From the NCBI RefSeq assembly GCF_012927345.1, contig NZ_JABBGJ010000020.1:96666-160665 (forward strand): a DNA stretch of 64,000 nt, in the 5' to 3' direction. This document shows, piece after piece, positions 25,824-34,730 of this stretch. The position numbers and the translations under genes were made by a program. Position 1 is the first letter of the stretch; each line of letters starts with the position of its first letter. The notes beneath the pieces are model-generated. The model did no database searches, had not been told where the DNA came from, and saw only the letters and a list, made by a program, of their open reading frames with translations. This DNA is from Paraburkholderia polaris. Its GTDB lineage: Bacteria > Pseudomonadota > Gammaproteobacteria > Burkholderiales > Burkholderiaceae.

Positions 25824-26942
25824 TTAGAACCGATGCGTCATACCCACCGTCGCAAGAATCTGCTTGGTTCCGGGCGCGGTCACGGTCACGCCCGGCCAGC
25901 TCACCGTGGCTGTGCCGTTGTTCTTCATGTAACCCGCCCGCATGTACAGACTCGTACGTTGGGATATCAAATGGTCTACGCCCAGTTCGAGGCCCGGCGT
26001 ATTGTCATGCGCGCCGCGCACGTTGCGCTGAACGCCGGCAATCGCGATTACGTCGGCCGGGGTGGCCTGGATCGTCGCGCCCAACTCCGCAATGCTCAGT
26101 GAATGCCCGGTGCCCAGATGCGCGGCCAGCGAGCCTGCCGCCGGATCCTGCGCGCGGTTGTACGAATAGTTGAACTGGAAGTTCACGATGCCGATCCGGT
26201 AAGCGAGGGCGCCGATAAAGTGCTCGGTGCCCAGCAAGCTCAGCGAAGCGGGCAGGCCGGCAATCGTTTCCTGTCCCGGATGCTGGTTCACGTACGCAAG
26301 ACCCGCGTAGAAACCGTAGCCCGAGTAAGTGGCCGCGACGTTCAGCATGTTGCCCGTCGTGGCCGGCACGGGCTGGCTCACCGTGGCGGCGAACGCATAC
26401 ATGCCGTAGAACTTCAGGCCTTTCAAATCCGGCGATGCATACATGATCGAATTGCTGGCGCGGCCGGAATCGTACTGCGTCGACAGCGTGTTCCGATCAA
26501 CTGCGAGGACGGTGGCCGAAAATGGCGACAGCACTTCGTTCGCGCGAAACGGATCGGACGGATAGATCACCCGGAAGCTCGGATCGTACTGGCGTCCCAT
26601 GGTCAATGAACCGTATTGGGCGTCGCTCAGACCGACCCATGCCTGACGATAGAAGAGCGCCGAGGTGTCGGCGAACAATCCGCCGTTGTTCACGTTAAAG
26701 CCCGTTTCGACGTTGAACTGCGCCTTCAGGCCGCCGCCCAGGTCTTCGGTGCCCTTCAGGCCAAACAGGGAGCCGGTCGAGCCGCCACTCTTTTCGGCAT
26801 ACGAATGGACGCCGCCGTTGTCCAGATACTGGATGTTCGCATCGACGACGCCGTACAAGGTCACGCTCGACTCGGCGGCCGCGGCGCCACCGGCGGCAAG
26901 AATCAGCGTGGCTCCGCAAACGCCATGATTGATAAAACGCAT
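25824..26942 (-). CDS. Gram-negative porin
   Basis: 372 residues. The signal peptide ends at GGAAAA-ESSVTLYG, and the mature start SSVTLYGVVDANIQY and internal GLKGTEDLGGGLKAQF and FYRQAWVGLSD match beta-proteobacterial porins. The C-terminus QILATVGMTHRF ends in Phe as needed for barrel assembly. Outer membrane diffusion channel. It is a distinct paralogue of the porin at 6507-7721, shorter by about 30 residues. Confidence 0.9.
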   Translation of the reverse strand: MRFINHGVCGATLILAAGGAAAAESSVTLYGVVDANIQYLDNGGVHSYAEKSGGSTGSLFGLKGTEDLGGGLKAQFNVETGFNVNNGGLFADTSALFYRQAWVGLSDAQYGSLTMGRQYDPSFRVIYPSDPFRANEVLSPFSATVLAVDRNTLSTQYDSGRASNSIMYASPDLKGLKFYGMYAFAATVSQPVPATTGNMLNVAATYSGYGFYAGLAYVNQHPGQETIAGLPASLSLLGTEHFIGALAYRIGIVNFQFNYSYNRAQDPAAGSLAAHLGTGHSLSIAELGATIQATPADVIAIAGVQRNVRGAHDNTPGLELGVDHLISQRTSLYMRAGYMKNNGTATVSWPGVTVTAPGTKQILATVGMTHRF

Positions 26943-27340
26943 GCATGTCTCCTCTTTTTATATCCGCCTGTTGCGGACTTGATTGCACAGCCTTGCTGCG
27001 GGGCGAGTGCGGGCGGGGTTCATCGACCCCGTCCGGTCGCGGCAAAAATCGAATGGCCGTGCTAATTTCAAGTCAACTGGCGGGATAAAGCTAGTGCATT
27101 GTTTTTATGAGAAGAATGCAGACATTGCATGGTAGAGAAAGGCCGTGGAAACCTGCCTCAACCCGACGGGATCACGCTGTGCGTCCATCACGCCGCGGAC
27201 TTGCGAAGTCCCGCCCAGGCACGGCCCGCCGCCGATTATTCGTTCGTATGCAACAGTGTTTTCAGATGACGAGGCTGATCTGGCGCGCCTGATTGCGCAT
27301 AATTTCGAGATTAGTAAAACGGTTAAAAATGTAGGTGAAT
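26943..27340. other. Divergent gap between porin and lipoprotein, no gene seen
   Basis: 398 bp. I found no frame with both a ribosome site and protein-like sequence, and no clear operator. The stretch 27090-27330 is less GC-rich than its surroundings (e.g. AAAACGGTTAAAAATG just before the lipoprotein start), consistent with promoter DNA. Confidence 0.5.
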
Positions 27341-27712
27341 ATGTCCAACCATGTTTCAGATCAGATGCTCGATCAGGAGCGGGCATCCGTAGCGCAGCAG
27401 CGCCGAAGCCCACTGGTCGGCCGGGCGCGTGCGCTCGTCGCGGCGATGGCCGCGTGCGCGAGCCTGGTGGGATGCGCATCGGCGACCGACGTTGTCGCCA
27501 CCGACAAACCCGGCACTTACACGGTAGCGGCGAGCGCGACCGGCGGCCGGCTGGCCTGGGCTCGCGCGCACGAACACGCAGTCAGCGAGGCGCGCGACTA
27601 CTGCGAGCGGCGCGGCATGCAGAGCAGTGTCACGACGGAAACGGTGAGCGGCGTGCAGACGATGACCGCGCATGCATCGGAAGTGAGTTTCGAATGTCAT
27701 CCGACGTTCTAG
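27341..27712 (+). CDS. Putative small lipoprotein
   Basis: 123 residues. A hydrophilic N-terminus of about 25 residues is followed by a hydrophobic stretch ending in a lipobox, LVAAMAACASLVGC, after which comes ASATDVVATDKPGTYTV. The mature part has a conserved-looking GGRLAWARAHEHAVSEARDYCERRGMQ (split here as two adjacent blocks) and SFECHP; two Cys could pair. It is probably an inner- or outer-membrane-anchored lipoprotein of unknown function. ATG 27341 is preferred (AGGTGA upstream); GTG 27335 is the alternative. The unusually long N-region before the hydrophobic core suggests that the true start may be further in. Confidence 0.6.
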   Translation: MSNHVSDQMLDQERASVAQQRRSPLVGRARALVAAMAACASLVGCASATDVVATDKPGTYTVAASATGGRLAWARAHEHAVSEARDYCERRGMQSSVTTETVSGVQTMTAHASEVSFECHPTF

Positions 27713-27847
27713 AGGGACGGGGAAACTAACCACCGAAGCCGTGTCGTCGATCAGAGTGAACCATGCTCATGGCTGCCTTGACGGCGAAGCCACCGCGGGC
27801 AGTCCACGCGGGAAGCGCATGAACCACCTGCATCTGACGTTACGTGC

Positions 27848-28279
27848 TCACTGCTTGTCGAACGTGACCAGGTTCTTATCTTTCGTGTCCGCCACAAAAA
27901 TGGCCAGCAGCTTCGCGGGTTCCGTATCGCTCGCGTTTTCGCTGACCCTATGATGCGCGCCGGGCTTCTCGGTCCAATATTCGCCCGCGTGAAAGACACG
28001 CGCCTCGCCGTCGTTGACACGGCTGCGGATCGCCCCCGACAGAACATAGCCGACCACAAAGGCCTGTCCGTGCCGATGCCATGGCGACTTGCCTCCGGGT
28101 GCATAGTCGACGACAAGTGCCGTCATCGTTTTGCCCGGCACGTTGGCGATCGCCTCAGTGAACGCGGGCGTAATCGTCTCCCGTGCAGCGGCAGTATCGG
28201 CAGCGAATACGGTTTGGGAGGTTCCCGCTACGGAGAGACCGGCGAGCGCTGCTGACGCGATAAGCGTACGAATTTTCAT
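27848..28279 (-). CDS. Exported cupin-domain protein
   Basis: 143 residues with a signal peptide cleaved near TVFA-ADTAAA. The single cupin domain has motif 1 SPWHRHGQAFVVGYVLSG (metal-ligand His-x-His) and motif 2 with HAGEYWTEKPGAHHRVSEN. It probably binds a metal in the periplasm; enzymatic role unknown. GGAG precedes ATG 28279. It begins 4 nt after the azoreductase stop, so the two are co-transcribed. Confidence 0.82.
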   Translation of the reverse strand: MKIRTLIASAALAGLSVAGTSQTVFAADTAAARETITPAFTEAIANVPGKTMTALVVDYAPGGKSPWHRHGQAFVVGYVLSGAIRSRVNDGEARVFHAGEYWTEKPGAHHRVSENASDTEPAKLLAIFVADTKDKNLVTFDKQ

Positions 28280-28283
28280 GCGA

Positions 28284-28979
28284 TTACTCCTGGCTCAATG
28301 CCATGGCATCGTTGTTCAGTTCCAAAGCTGAGGCCGACGCGGGGTTAGCCGGGTTGGCCCAGTGCGCCGCCAGCGCGGCGAGTTCGGTGCGCGCGCGTTC
28401 GAGCGCTTCGATCCGCGCGGCCTGGTCTGAAAACTGCAGCGGCTGCGCGTCGACGAAAGATGGATCCGCCACGCCGAGAAATCCGAAAGCAGCCTTGAGC
28501 GCTGGCGTCAACGCATCCATCGACGCGTAGGGCGTGCCGGCGCGCAAGTCAGCACCGCGACTCGTGATGAAAATCACCTTCTGCCGCGCAAGCTGGCCTT
28601 CTATGCGCCCGTCTTCCGTGTTCACATAGGTCAGCCCGGTACGCGTGATGCTGTCGACGAACGCCTTGAACGCGGACGGCATCGACCAGTTGTACATGGG
28701 CATGGCAAAGACCAACGCGTCGGCTTCGAGGAGGCGCTTGCACAGCGCATCCGATGCCGCCAGCGTCGCTTTCATGGCGGGTGTGCGCTCGTGCAACGGT
28801 GTGTAGGTCGCGATGGCGAATGCTTCGTTCACATGCGGCGGCGTATCGACCGTGACGTCGAGGTAATCGACCTCGATATCCACACCTTCCTCACGCAGGC
28901 GCTCCAGAAAATACCGGCTTAGCGCGCGCGAGTTGGATCGCTCGCGTTTGGCGCTCGCGTCGACGTGCATGATTTTCAT
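28284..28979 (-). CDS. azoR: FMN-dependent NADH-azoreductase
   Basis: 231 residues with a flavodoxin-like fold. The FMN phosphate loop region DASAKRERSNSRALSRYF is at the N-terminus, and the AzoR signatures ADALVFAMPMYNWSMPSAFKAF (two adjacent blocks) and VIFITSRGADLR bind the isoalloxazine ring. It reduces quinones and azo compounds with NAD(P)H in the cytoplasm. The C-terminal extension (about residues 205-231) is low-complexity Ala/Asn. AAGGAA precedes ATG 28979. It heads a unit with the cupin gene and follows an AhpD-like gene, a set that suggests quinone or oxidative stress response. Confidence 0.88.
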   Translation of the reverse strand: MKIMHVDASAKRERSNSRALSRYFLERLREEGVDIEVDYLDVTVDTPPHVNEAFAIATYTPLHERTPAMKATLAASDALCKRLLEADALVFAMPMYNWSMPSAFKAFVDSITRTGLTYVNTEDGRIEGQLARQKVIFITSRGADLRAGTPYASMDALTPALKAAFGFLGVADPSFVDAQPLQFSDQAARIEALERARTELAALAAHWANPANPASASALELNNDAMALSQE

Positions 28980-29038
28980 GGGTTCATTCCTTCAGGGTTT
29001 ATGCGGAAATGGTTCGCAGGAGCACGGCTACGGTGCCC

Positions 29039-29476
29039 TCAGGACGGCATCTTGCGAAACGCGATCGCAAAGCGGTTCCACGCATTGATGGCGGAGATCA
29101 GCAGCGTCAGGTCGACCAGTTCCTCGTCGCTGAAGTGCGGGCGTACCGTTTGCCACACGGTGTCGGGTACGTGTTCTTGCGACACCAGCGTGAGCGCTTC
29201 GGTCCATTCGAGCGCGGCGCGTTCACGGTCGGTGAAGAAGGGCGTTTCACGCCACACCACGACGGTGGCCAGCCGCCGCTCGGATTCGCCGCCTTTGCGG
29301 GCGTCGGTGGTGTGCATATCGACGCAGAAAGCGCAGCCGTTGATCTGGGACGCGCGCAGGCGGACCAGCTCGGTCAGTGATTTTTCGAGGGCCGATTTGC
29401 CGATGCGCTCTTCGACGCCGACTAACGCCTTGATGGCGGCGGGATTGGCTTTGTAGAAGTCGAGACGTTGTTCCAT
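29039..29476 (-). CDS. Carboxymuconolactone decarboxylase/AhpD-family protein
   Basis: 145 residues. The AhpD-like redox motif CAFCVDMH (Cys-x2-Cys-x3-His) is at about residues 50-57, within INGCAFCVDMHTTDARKGGE. The following WTEALTLVSQEHVPD and DEELVDLTLLISAINAWNRF complete the all-helical fold. Proteins of this subgroup act as alkylhydroperoxidase-like disulfide reductases. It lies 59 bp upstream of azoR on the same strand. No regulator is adjacent. Confidence 0.85.
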   Translation of the reverse strand: MEQRLDFYKANPAAIKALVGVEERIGKSALEKSLTELVRLRASQINGCAFCVDMHTTDARKGGESERRLATVVVWRETPFFTDRERAALEWTEALTLVSQEHVPDTVWQTVRPHFSDEELVDLTLLISAINAWNRFAIAFRKMPS

Positions 29477-29778
29477 GATTCACTCCTTGACGGGTTGGAC
29501 CCACTCAGTGGTTCGGTGAGTGAAGATTAGGGGTTCAACTGGCCTTAGGAAATAACCGATTTTGACTAATTTTAGGTAACCACTTTTCGGAGAATGAATC
29601 TGCCCGGCGTATCAAGGCGGCGGGGGTATTGCGGCATCAAACCTGCGGCCCGTCAAAGCAGGTTCCAGGAATCCCGGCAGTCGGACATCGTGCGTACCGG
29701 CGTTACGGCAAAGCCATCAGGCGATCGACTCGCCGCGCAGCCGGCAACGTCTGCCAGCTCCTTGGATGCCGGAAGCGT
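29477..29778. other. Upstream region of the AhpD gene, no gene seen
   Basis: 302 bp. It contains a CACTCA-N9-TGAGTG dyad (29502-29522), about 30-45 bp upstream of the AhpD start codon, which could be an operator. The rest is the space after the MFS gene stop. No credible coding frame. Confidence 0.4.
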
Positions 29779-31218
29779 TCAGTGGTTGATTTCTTCGAGT
29801 CGCAGTCCGTTGGTCTTTGGGCCGAACGCACCAATCGAGATCATCACCACCGCCATGCATCCCGTGATGCCGGTAAACACCCCGGCCACGCCGAAGTCGC
29901 GCAGCAGGAAGGCAATGATGAAGCCCGACATCATCGCGCCTACGCGGCTGGCCGAATACACGATCCCGTTGGCGCGGCAACGGACCGCGGTCGGGAACAG
30001 CTCCGACTGATAGGCGTGGTAGCACACCGAGATCGTCTGGCCGGCAAGGCTGATCAATACGCCCAGCACGATCAACGGTCCGGCCGATTTCATCTGACCG
30101 AACATCAGCCCGAAGATGATCACCGCCACGGCGGCGCCGACGATCAGCCATTTGCGCTGCACCTTGTCCGCATACAGCATGGTGATCATGGGCCCGACGG
30201 GAAGGGCAATCGCAATCACGAACGAGTACAGCAGGCTCTTCGTCACCGTGATGCCTTGCCCGATCAACAGCGTCGGCACCCAGTTAGCAAAGCCGTAGTA
30301 GCCGATCGCCTGGCAGAAGTTGAAAACGACCAGCATGATCAGGCGGGAGCGATAGGGCGGCTGCAGCAGCTCGGCGAGCGACGCGCGGCGGTGAGCCGGC
30401 AGTTCGACAGCAGGCGCAGGCGGCAGCAGCGGCCGGCCCAGTTGCTTCACAGCCTTCGCTTCCATCTTCTCGACAATGCGTTCAGCTTTCTCTTCGCGGC
30501 CATGCGACGCGAGCCAGCGCGGGCTTTCCGGCACGGCGCGGCGAATCACCCATACGAGCACGGCACCGATCGAACCCACCAGCACAACGCAACGCCAGCC
30601 GTCGATGCCGAAAACGGTCGTGGGCACCAGCCAGTAAGACAGGATGGCGGCCACCGGCGCGGCGGCGAACATGACCATCTGGTTGAAGGCCATCGCCCGG
30701 CCGCGCATATGCTGAGGGACGATCTCGGTGACGTAGCTGTCGATCGTGACGATCTCAATCCCCACGCCGATGCCGGTGATGAGGCGCCACAGGATCACGC
30801 CTTCGGGCGTGGTCTGGAAGGCCATGATGGCGGAGCCGATGGAATACCAGAGTAGCGAGAAGGTGAATACGGAACGGCGCCCGTAACGGTCAGGCAGCCA
30901 ACCGAAACAGAACGTGCCGACAAAGAGACCGGCAAACGTCGCTGCGATGAACCCTGCGATCCCCTGAAAGCCGAAGAATGCTGAAGTGGTGGTTTTCAGC
31001 AGGCCGCTCTTCGCCATGCCCGGTGCGATATATCCCGTGAAGATCAGGTCATAGACTTCGAAGAAGCCGCCGAGGGATATGAGGAATACCAGCATCCAGA
31101 TATAGCCTGTAGCGGGCAGGCGGTCCATCCGCGCCGAAAGCACTGCGGCGGTACGTGCTTGCACTCGGGTATCGGATGACGCGAGCGGCGGAATATCCGT
31201 AGTGATGACGCGTTGCAT
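29779..31218 (-). CDS. MFS transporter of the sugar/acid porter type
   Basis: 479 residues, about twelve helices. The loop 2-3 motif FCFGWLPDRYGRRSVF and the motif VPESPRWLASHGREEKA in the central loop mark the sugar-porter-like branch, which also includes nicotinate, shikimate and aromatic acid carriers. The substrate is unknown. It is the last gene of a minus-strand run with HMG-CoA-lyase-like, CoA-transferase and HPPD genes (101 bp after hpd), so it probably imports the compound they degrade. Inner membrane. Confidence 0.83.
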   Translation of the reverse strand: MQRVITTDIPPLASSDTRVQARTAAVLSARMDRLPATGYIWMLVFLISLGGFFEVYDLIFTGYIAPGMAKSGLLKTTTSAFFGFQGIAGFIAATFAGLFVGTFCFGWLPDRYGRRSVFTFSLLWYSIGSAIMAFQTTPEGVILWRLITGIGVGIEIVTIDSYVTEIVPQHMRGRAMAFNQMVMFAAAPVAAILSYWLVPTTVFGIDGWRCVVLVGSIGAVLVWVIRRAVPESPRWLASHGREEKAERIVEKMEAKAVKQLGRPLLPPAPAVELPAHRRASLAELLQPPYRSRLIMLVVFNFCQAIGYYGFANWVPTLLIGQGITVTKSLLYSFVIAIALPVGPMITMLYADKVQRKWLIVGAAVAVIIFGLMFGQMKSAGPLIVLGVLISLAGQTISVCYHAYQSELFPTAVRCRANGIVYSASRVGAMMSGFIIAFLLRDFGVAGVFTGITGCMAVVMISIGAFGPKTNGLRLEEINH

Positions 31219-31319
31219 GATTGTCTCCTTGATGTGTCCCGCGGCCGATTTGTCTTATGAAAGCCTGACGGGATTTAATTCGCCGGATTCCGTTTGAGGC
31301 ATACCGGCGATTTCACGAA

Positions 31320-32396
31320 CTATTCTTTGGCTAGCACTCCACGACGAACCTGATCGCGTTCGATCGACTGGAACAGCGCCTTGAAATTACCTTCGCCGAA
31401 TCCGTCGTCGCCCTTGCGTTGAATGAATTCGAAGAACACCGGGCCAAGCAGCGTGTCCGAGAAAATCTGCAGCAGGAGGCGAGGCTGCTCTCCCGAGGTA
31501 TTACCGTCGAGCAGGATGCCGCGTGTCTGCAGTTCCGCCACCGGTTGGCCGTGCCCAGGAAGACGCTCTTCGAGCATCTCGTAGTAGGTTTCGCCCGGTG
31601 CCGTCATGAGCGGCACGCCGGCCATGGCAAGGCTGTCGATCGTCGCCAGCAGGTCGTCGCTCAACAGCGCGACGTGCTGGATGCCTTCGCCGTTGAACTT
31701 CATCAGGAATTCTTCGATTTGCCCTGCGCCTTTCGACGATTCTTCGTTCAGCGGGATGCGGATTTTGCCGTCGGGCGCTGTCATCGCTTTCGACGTCAGA
31801 CCCGTATATTCGCCGGAGATATCGAAGTAGCGAATTTCACGGAAGTTGAACAGGCGCTCGTAAAAGTTCGCCCAGAACGACATGCGGCCGCGATAGACGT
31901 TGTGCGTCAGATGGTCGACCAGCTTCAGGCCGTGACCGGCCGGGTGACGATCCACACCGTCGACAAACTCGAAGTCGATGTCATAGATCGATTTGCCGTC
32001 TTCGAAACGGTCGATGAGATAGAGCGGCGCACCGCCGATGCCCTTGATCGCGGGCAATCGCAATTCCATCGGGCCGGTGGCCATCTCAACCGGCTGGGCG
32101 CCAAGTTCAAGAGCGCGGTCGTAGGCCTTGTGCGAGTCTTTCACGCGGAACGCAAGGCCACAGGCGGACGGGCCATGTTCGGCAGCAAAATACGCCGCCG
32201 GACTTTTTGGCTCGCGGTTGACGATGAAGTTGATGTCGCCTTGCCGGTACAGCACGACGTCTTTCGACCGATGACGTGCAACCAGCGTAAAACCCAGCTT
32301 CTCGAACACGGGTTCCAGCGTATTGGGAGTGGGTGAGGCGAATTCGACGAACTCGAATCCCATCAGGCCCATTGGGTTCTCAAATAGATCAGCCAT
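31320..32396 (-). CDS. hpd: 4-hydroxyphenylpyruvate dioxygenase
   Basis: 358 residues. It resembles the Pseudomonas enzyme closely along its length as I recall it (MADLFENPMGLMGFEF, YFDISGEYTGLTSKAM, then ESSKGAGQIEEFLM). The iron ligands are the His in VDHLTHNVYRG (about 161), the His in GIQHVALLSDD (about 240) and the Glu in VFFEFIQRKG (about 322). The C-terminal gating helix GNFKALFQSIERDQVRRG is intact. It converts 4-hydroxyphenylpyruvate to homogentisate with O2; relatives also accept 4-methyl-2-oxopentanoate. ATG 32396 has GGAG upstream. No homogentisate dioxygenase gene is in the window, and the neighbours suggest another or additional role. Confidence 0.92.
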   Translation of the reverse strand: MADLFENPMGLMGFEFVEFASPTPNTLEPVFEKLGFTLVARHRSKDVVLYRQGDINFIVNREPKSPAAYFAAEHGPSACGLAFRVKDSHKAYDRALELGAQPVEMATGPMELRLPAIKGIGGAPLYLIDRFEDGKSIYDIDFEFVDGVDRHPAGHGLKLVDHLTHNVYRGRMSFWANFYERLFNFREIRYFDISGEYTGLTSKAMTAPDGKIRIPLNEESSKGAGQIEEFLMKFNGEGIQHVALLSDDLLATIDSLAMAGVPLMTAPGETYYEMLEERLPGHGQPVAELQTRGILLDGNTSGEQPRLLLQIFSDTLLGPVFFEFIQRKGDDGFGEGNFKALFQSIERDQVRRGVLAKE

Positions 32397-32489
32397 CACA
32401 TGCTCCGCAATTCAGGAAAACGTTGATCTCAGCGCTGAGCTCAGCCGACATGGCGAAGTTCACCGCGATACAGTTCCGCACGACGCGCA

Positions 32490-33638
32490 TCAGGCAGCCG
32501 CACGGCCGGTCAGGCGAGCAAGAATTTCCTGCGTATGCTCGCCGACACGGGCCAGCGCCTGACGTACGCCAGGCCGGCGTCCGCCCATCAGCAGCGGCAG
32601 CAGCACGACCTGCGTCATGCCGTCCTCGGTGTCCATTTGCGCCAGGCCACCGCTTGCTTTCAGATGCGGGTCGTCGAGCAACTGGTCGGGGCGTACGATC
32701 GGCGCGTAAGGAATACCGGCGGCTTCGAGTTTTGGCGAGAGCTCGTCGGCACGGTGATGCTTGAGGATTTCACCGAGCCGGATCAGCAGTTCGGGTCGCA
32801 ATGCAACACGCAGCGCGTTGTTGGCGAACTGCGGTTCTGCGGCGAGATCGGGCCGCTCGAGCAGGTCGCACAACGTGATGAACTGCTTGTCGCTTACGGC
32901 GCCGATGAAAAGCTGCTCGTCGTCGGCTAACGTGAAGACGTCGTAGACGCTCCATGCCGAGACGCGAGAAGGCATCGGCGGCGGCGGTTCGTTTGTCATC
33001 GCGTATTGCTGCATGTGCTGCCCGCTCAGGAATACGCAGTTCTCGAACAGCGCGCTTTGCACTTCCTGCCCGCGGCCGGTCGTGTCGCGCTCGCGTAGTG
33101 CCGCGAGCACGCCGATGGCGCCAAACATGCCGCCCATGATGTCGTTGACCGAGGTGCCCGCGCGCAGTGGACGGCCGACCGGTCCCGTCATATAGGAAAG
33201 ACCGCCCATCATCTGCACGACTTCATCGAGTGCAAGGCGCTTTTCGTACGGGCCAGGCAGAAAGCCTTTGTGCGAGACGTAGATCAGCTTCGGATAAATC
33301 TTCGACAACGTTTTATGGTCGAGACCTAGCTTCGTCATCAGGCCCGGCCGGAAATTTTCCAGCATCACATCGCACTGGCCAATCAGTTCGACAGCGGCCG
33401 CGTGCCCGTCGGGGGTATTGATGTCGAGTACCACGCTCTTCTTGTTGCGATTGAATGAGCGGAAAAAGCCGATGCCGAGACCCGGCAGCTTGCGCGTCTT
33501 GTCGCCGCCCGGCGGCTCGATCTTGATGACTTCGGCACCTAGATCGGCGAGGATCATGCCGCAGGTCGGGCCCATGACCATATGCGTGAACTCGATGACG
33601 CGCACGCCTTCGAGGGGAAGCGGATTCGGGGTATTCAT
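32490..33638 (-). CDS. CaiB/BaiF-family CoA transferase
   Basis: 382 residues of the class III CoA transferase fold. LEGVRVIEFTHMVMGPTCGMILADLGAEVIKIEPP (two adjacent blocks) is the N-terminal signature, NFRPGLMTKLGLD follows, and the catalytic Asp is in KRLALDEVVQMMGG. It moves CoA from a donor acyl-CoA onto a free carboxylic acid. It starts 7 nt after the HMG-CoA-lyase-family gene, so the two are one transcription unit, and the pair activate-then-cleave arrangement is typical for hydroxy-acid breakdown (for example citramalate or 3-hydroxy-3-methylglutarate). Substrate unknown. Confidence 0.88.
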   Translation of the reverse strand: MNTPNPLPLEGVRVIEFTHMVMGPTCGMILADLGAEVIKIEPPGGDKTRKLPGLGIGFFRSFNRNKKSVVLDINTPDGHAAAVELIGQCDVMLENFRPGLMTKLGLDHKTLSKIYPKLIYVSHKGFLPGPYEKRLALDEVVQMMGGLSYMTGPVGRPLRAGTSVNDIMGGMFGAIGVLAALRERDTTGRGQEVQSALFENCVFLSGQHMQQYAMTNEPPPPMPSRVSAWSVYDVFTLADDEQLFIGAVSDKQFITLCDLLERPDLAAEPQFANNALRVALRPELLIRLGEILKHHRADELSPKLEAAGIPYAPIVRPDQLLDDPHLKASGGLAQMDTEDGMTQVVLLPLLMGGRRPGVRQALARVGEHTQEILARLTGRAAA

Positions 33639-33645
33639 AGCGGCC

Positions 33646-34593
33646 TCAGGCGTTGAGTGTTGCGGTCGAAGCGTGCGCGAAGGTTTTCGGCAAACCCGAA
33701 AGCCACAAGGCGCCGTGAAGCGTTTCGCTGGAAAGCCATTGCGCGACTTTTTCCCGCAGAAGAAGCAGGCGAGGAATATCGATGCCGGTGGCGATGCCCA
33801 TATCGGCGAGCATGAACGCGAGGTCTTCGCTCGACGCGTTACCGCTCGCGCCCGGTGCATGCGGGCAGCCGCCGATGCCGGCGAGCGTGGCGTCGAAGCG
33901 GGCCACGCCGGTTTCCAGCGCGGCGAAGACATTGGCGAGAGCAAGGCCGCGCGTGTCGTGGAAATGACCGCACCAGAATTTTTCGCCGGCGAGCGCACGG
34001 GCCTTGCCGAACAGTTCGCGCACGGCGGCAGGGCCGCCATAACCGACCGTGTCTGCGATGCTGACGCGATCCGCGCCCGCATCGAGCAGCCCTTGCATGC
34101 AGCGCAGTACTGCGGCCTGGTCGACGGCGCCCTGGATCGTGCAGCCGAACGCGGTACCGATGCCGCCTTCAATCAGCGTCTTCGAACCGGCGCTGTCACG
34201 TGCAGCGCGAATGCGCGCGACTTCGGCGATTACTTCGTCCGGGGTCTTGCGCAGGTTGGCGAGGCTGTGCGCATGGCTGGCGGACAGCGGCACCAGCATC
34301 AGATCGGCTTGCGACTCGATTGCGCGTTCGGCGCCTTTGAGGTTCGGCACGAGCACCGAAACGAGAAGACCGGGCAGGGTTTTCGCATAGGCGACCAGCT
34401 CGGCGGTATCCGCGAGTTGCGGCAGGAGTTTGGCGGGGACGTACGAGCCGACTTCGATTTCGCGCTGTCCGGCGGCATAGGCGTCGCCGATCCATTCGAT
34501 CTTGCGTTCTGTCGGAAGCATGGTCTGAATGCTCTGGAGGCCGTCCCGCAGACCGACTTCGCGAATGACGACGTTCGAGGGGAACGAGGACAT
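33646..34593 (-). CDS. HMG-CoA lyase-family protein (3-hydroxyacyl-CoA lyase)
   Basis: 315 residues, TIM barrel. VGLRDGLQSI at the N-terminus carries the Arg-Asp catalytic/metal pair, CGHFHDTRGLALANV the metal-ligand His residues, and GIGGCPHAPGASGNASSED the catalytic Cys loop. The family cleaves 3-hydroxy-3-methylglutaryl-CoA to acetyl-CoA plus acetoacetate; relatives cleave citramalyl-CoA or longer side-chain analogues. AGGAGA precedes ATG 34593. It is the promoter-proximal gene of the run and is divergent from a LysR gene. None of the leucine-degradation (liu) genes are adjacent, so a different substrate is possible. Confidence 0.88.
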   Translation of the reverse strand: MSSFPSNVVIREVGLRDGLQSIQTMLPTERKIEWIGDAYAAGQREIEVGSYVPAKLLPQLADTAELVAYAKTLPGLLVSVLVPNLKGAERAIESQADLMLVPLSASHAHSLANLRKTPDEVIAEVARIRAARDSAGSKTLIEGGIGTAFGCTIQGAVDQAAVLRCMQGLLDAGADRVSIADTVGYGGPAAVRELFGKARALAGEKFWCGHFHDTRGLALANVFAALETGVARFDATLAGIGGCPHAPGASGNASSEDLAFMLADMGIATGIDIPRLLLLREKVAQWLSSETLHGALWLSGLPKTFAHASTATLNA

Positions 34594-34691
34594 GTGTGTC
34601 TCCTGAATACCTGCCAGTCATGTGTGCTGGCGATGGTTTCACTTTAGACTTTCCACGTTTGCCATAAAGAGGTATTTTGGAACGGGTGAGA

Positions 34692-34704
34692 TTCCGATCT
34701 GGAA
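34692..34704. promoter_or_regulatory. TTCC-N5-GGAA dyad, candidate LysR site
   Basis: An inverted repeat inside the 137-bp gap between the HMG-CoA-lyase-family gene and the divergent LysR gene, 26 bp before the LysR start. LysR proteins usually bind such interrupted dyads in divergent promoters; the assignment is by position. Confidence 0.45.
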
Positions 34705-34730
34705 ACTAAAGGACGGGTGAGGAGACAAGA

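Noticed and set aside
27105..27479. 124-codon minus-strand frame upstream of the porin and across the lipoprotein start
   Set aside because: Low-complexity Arg/Pro-rich beginning, no start signal, and it is antisense to the lipoprotein signal region.
29629..30855. 408-codon open frame antisense to the MFS carrier
   Set aside because: Sequence is His/Arg/Asp-rich and helix-free, the mirror of membrane codons.
33646..34172. Upstream in-frame extension of the CoA transferase to 560 codons
   Set aside because: The extension overlaps the HMG-CoA-lyase gene and is Ser/Arg-rich; the family starts at the ATG at 33638.
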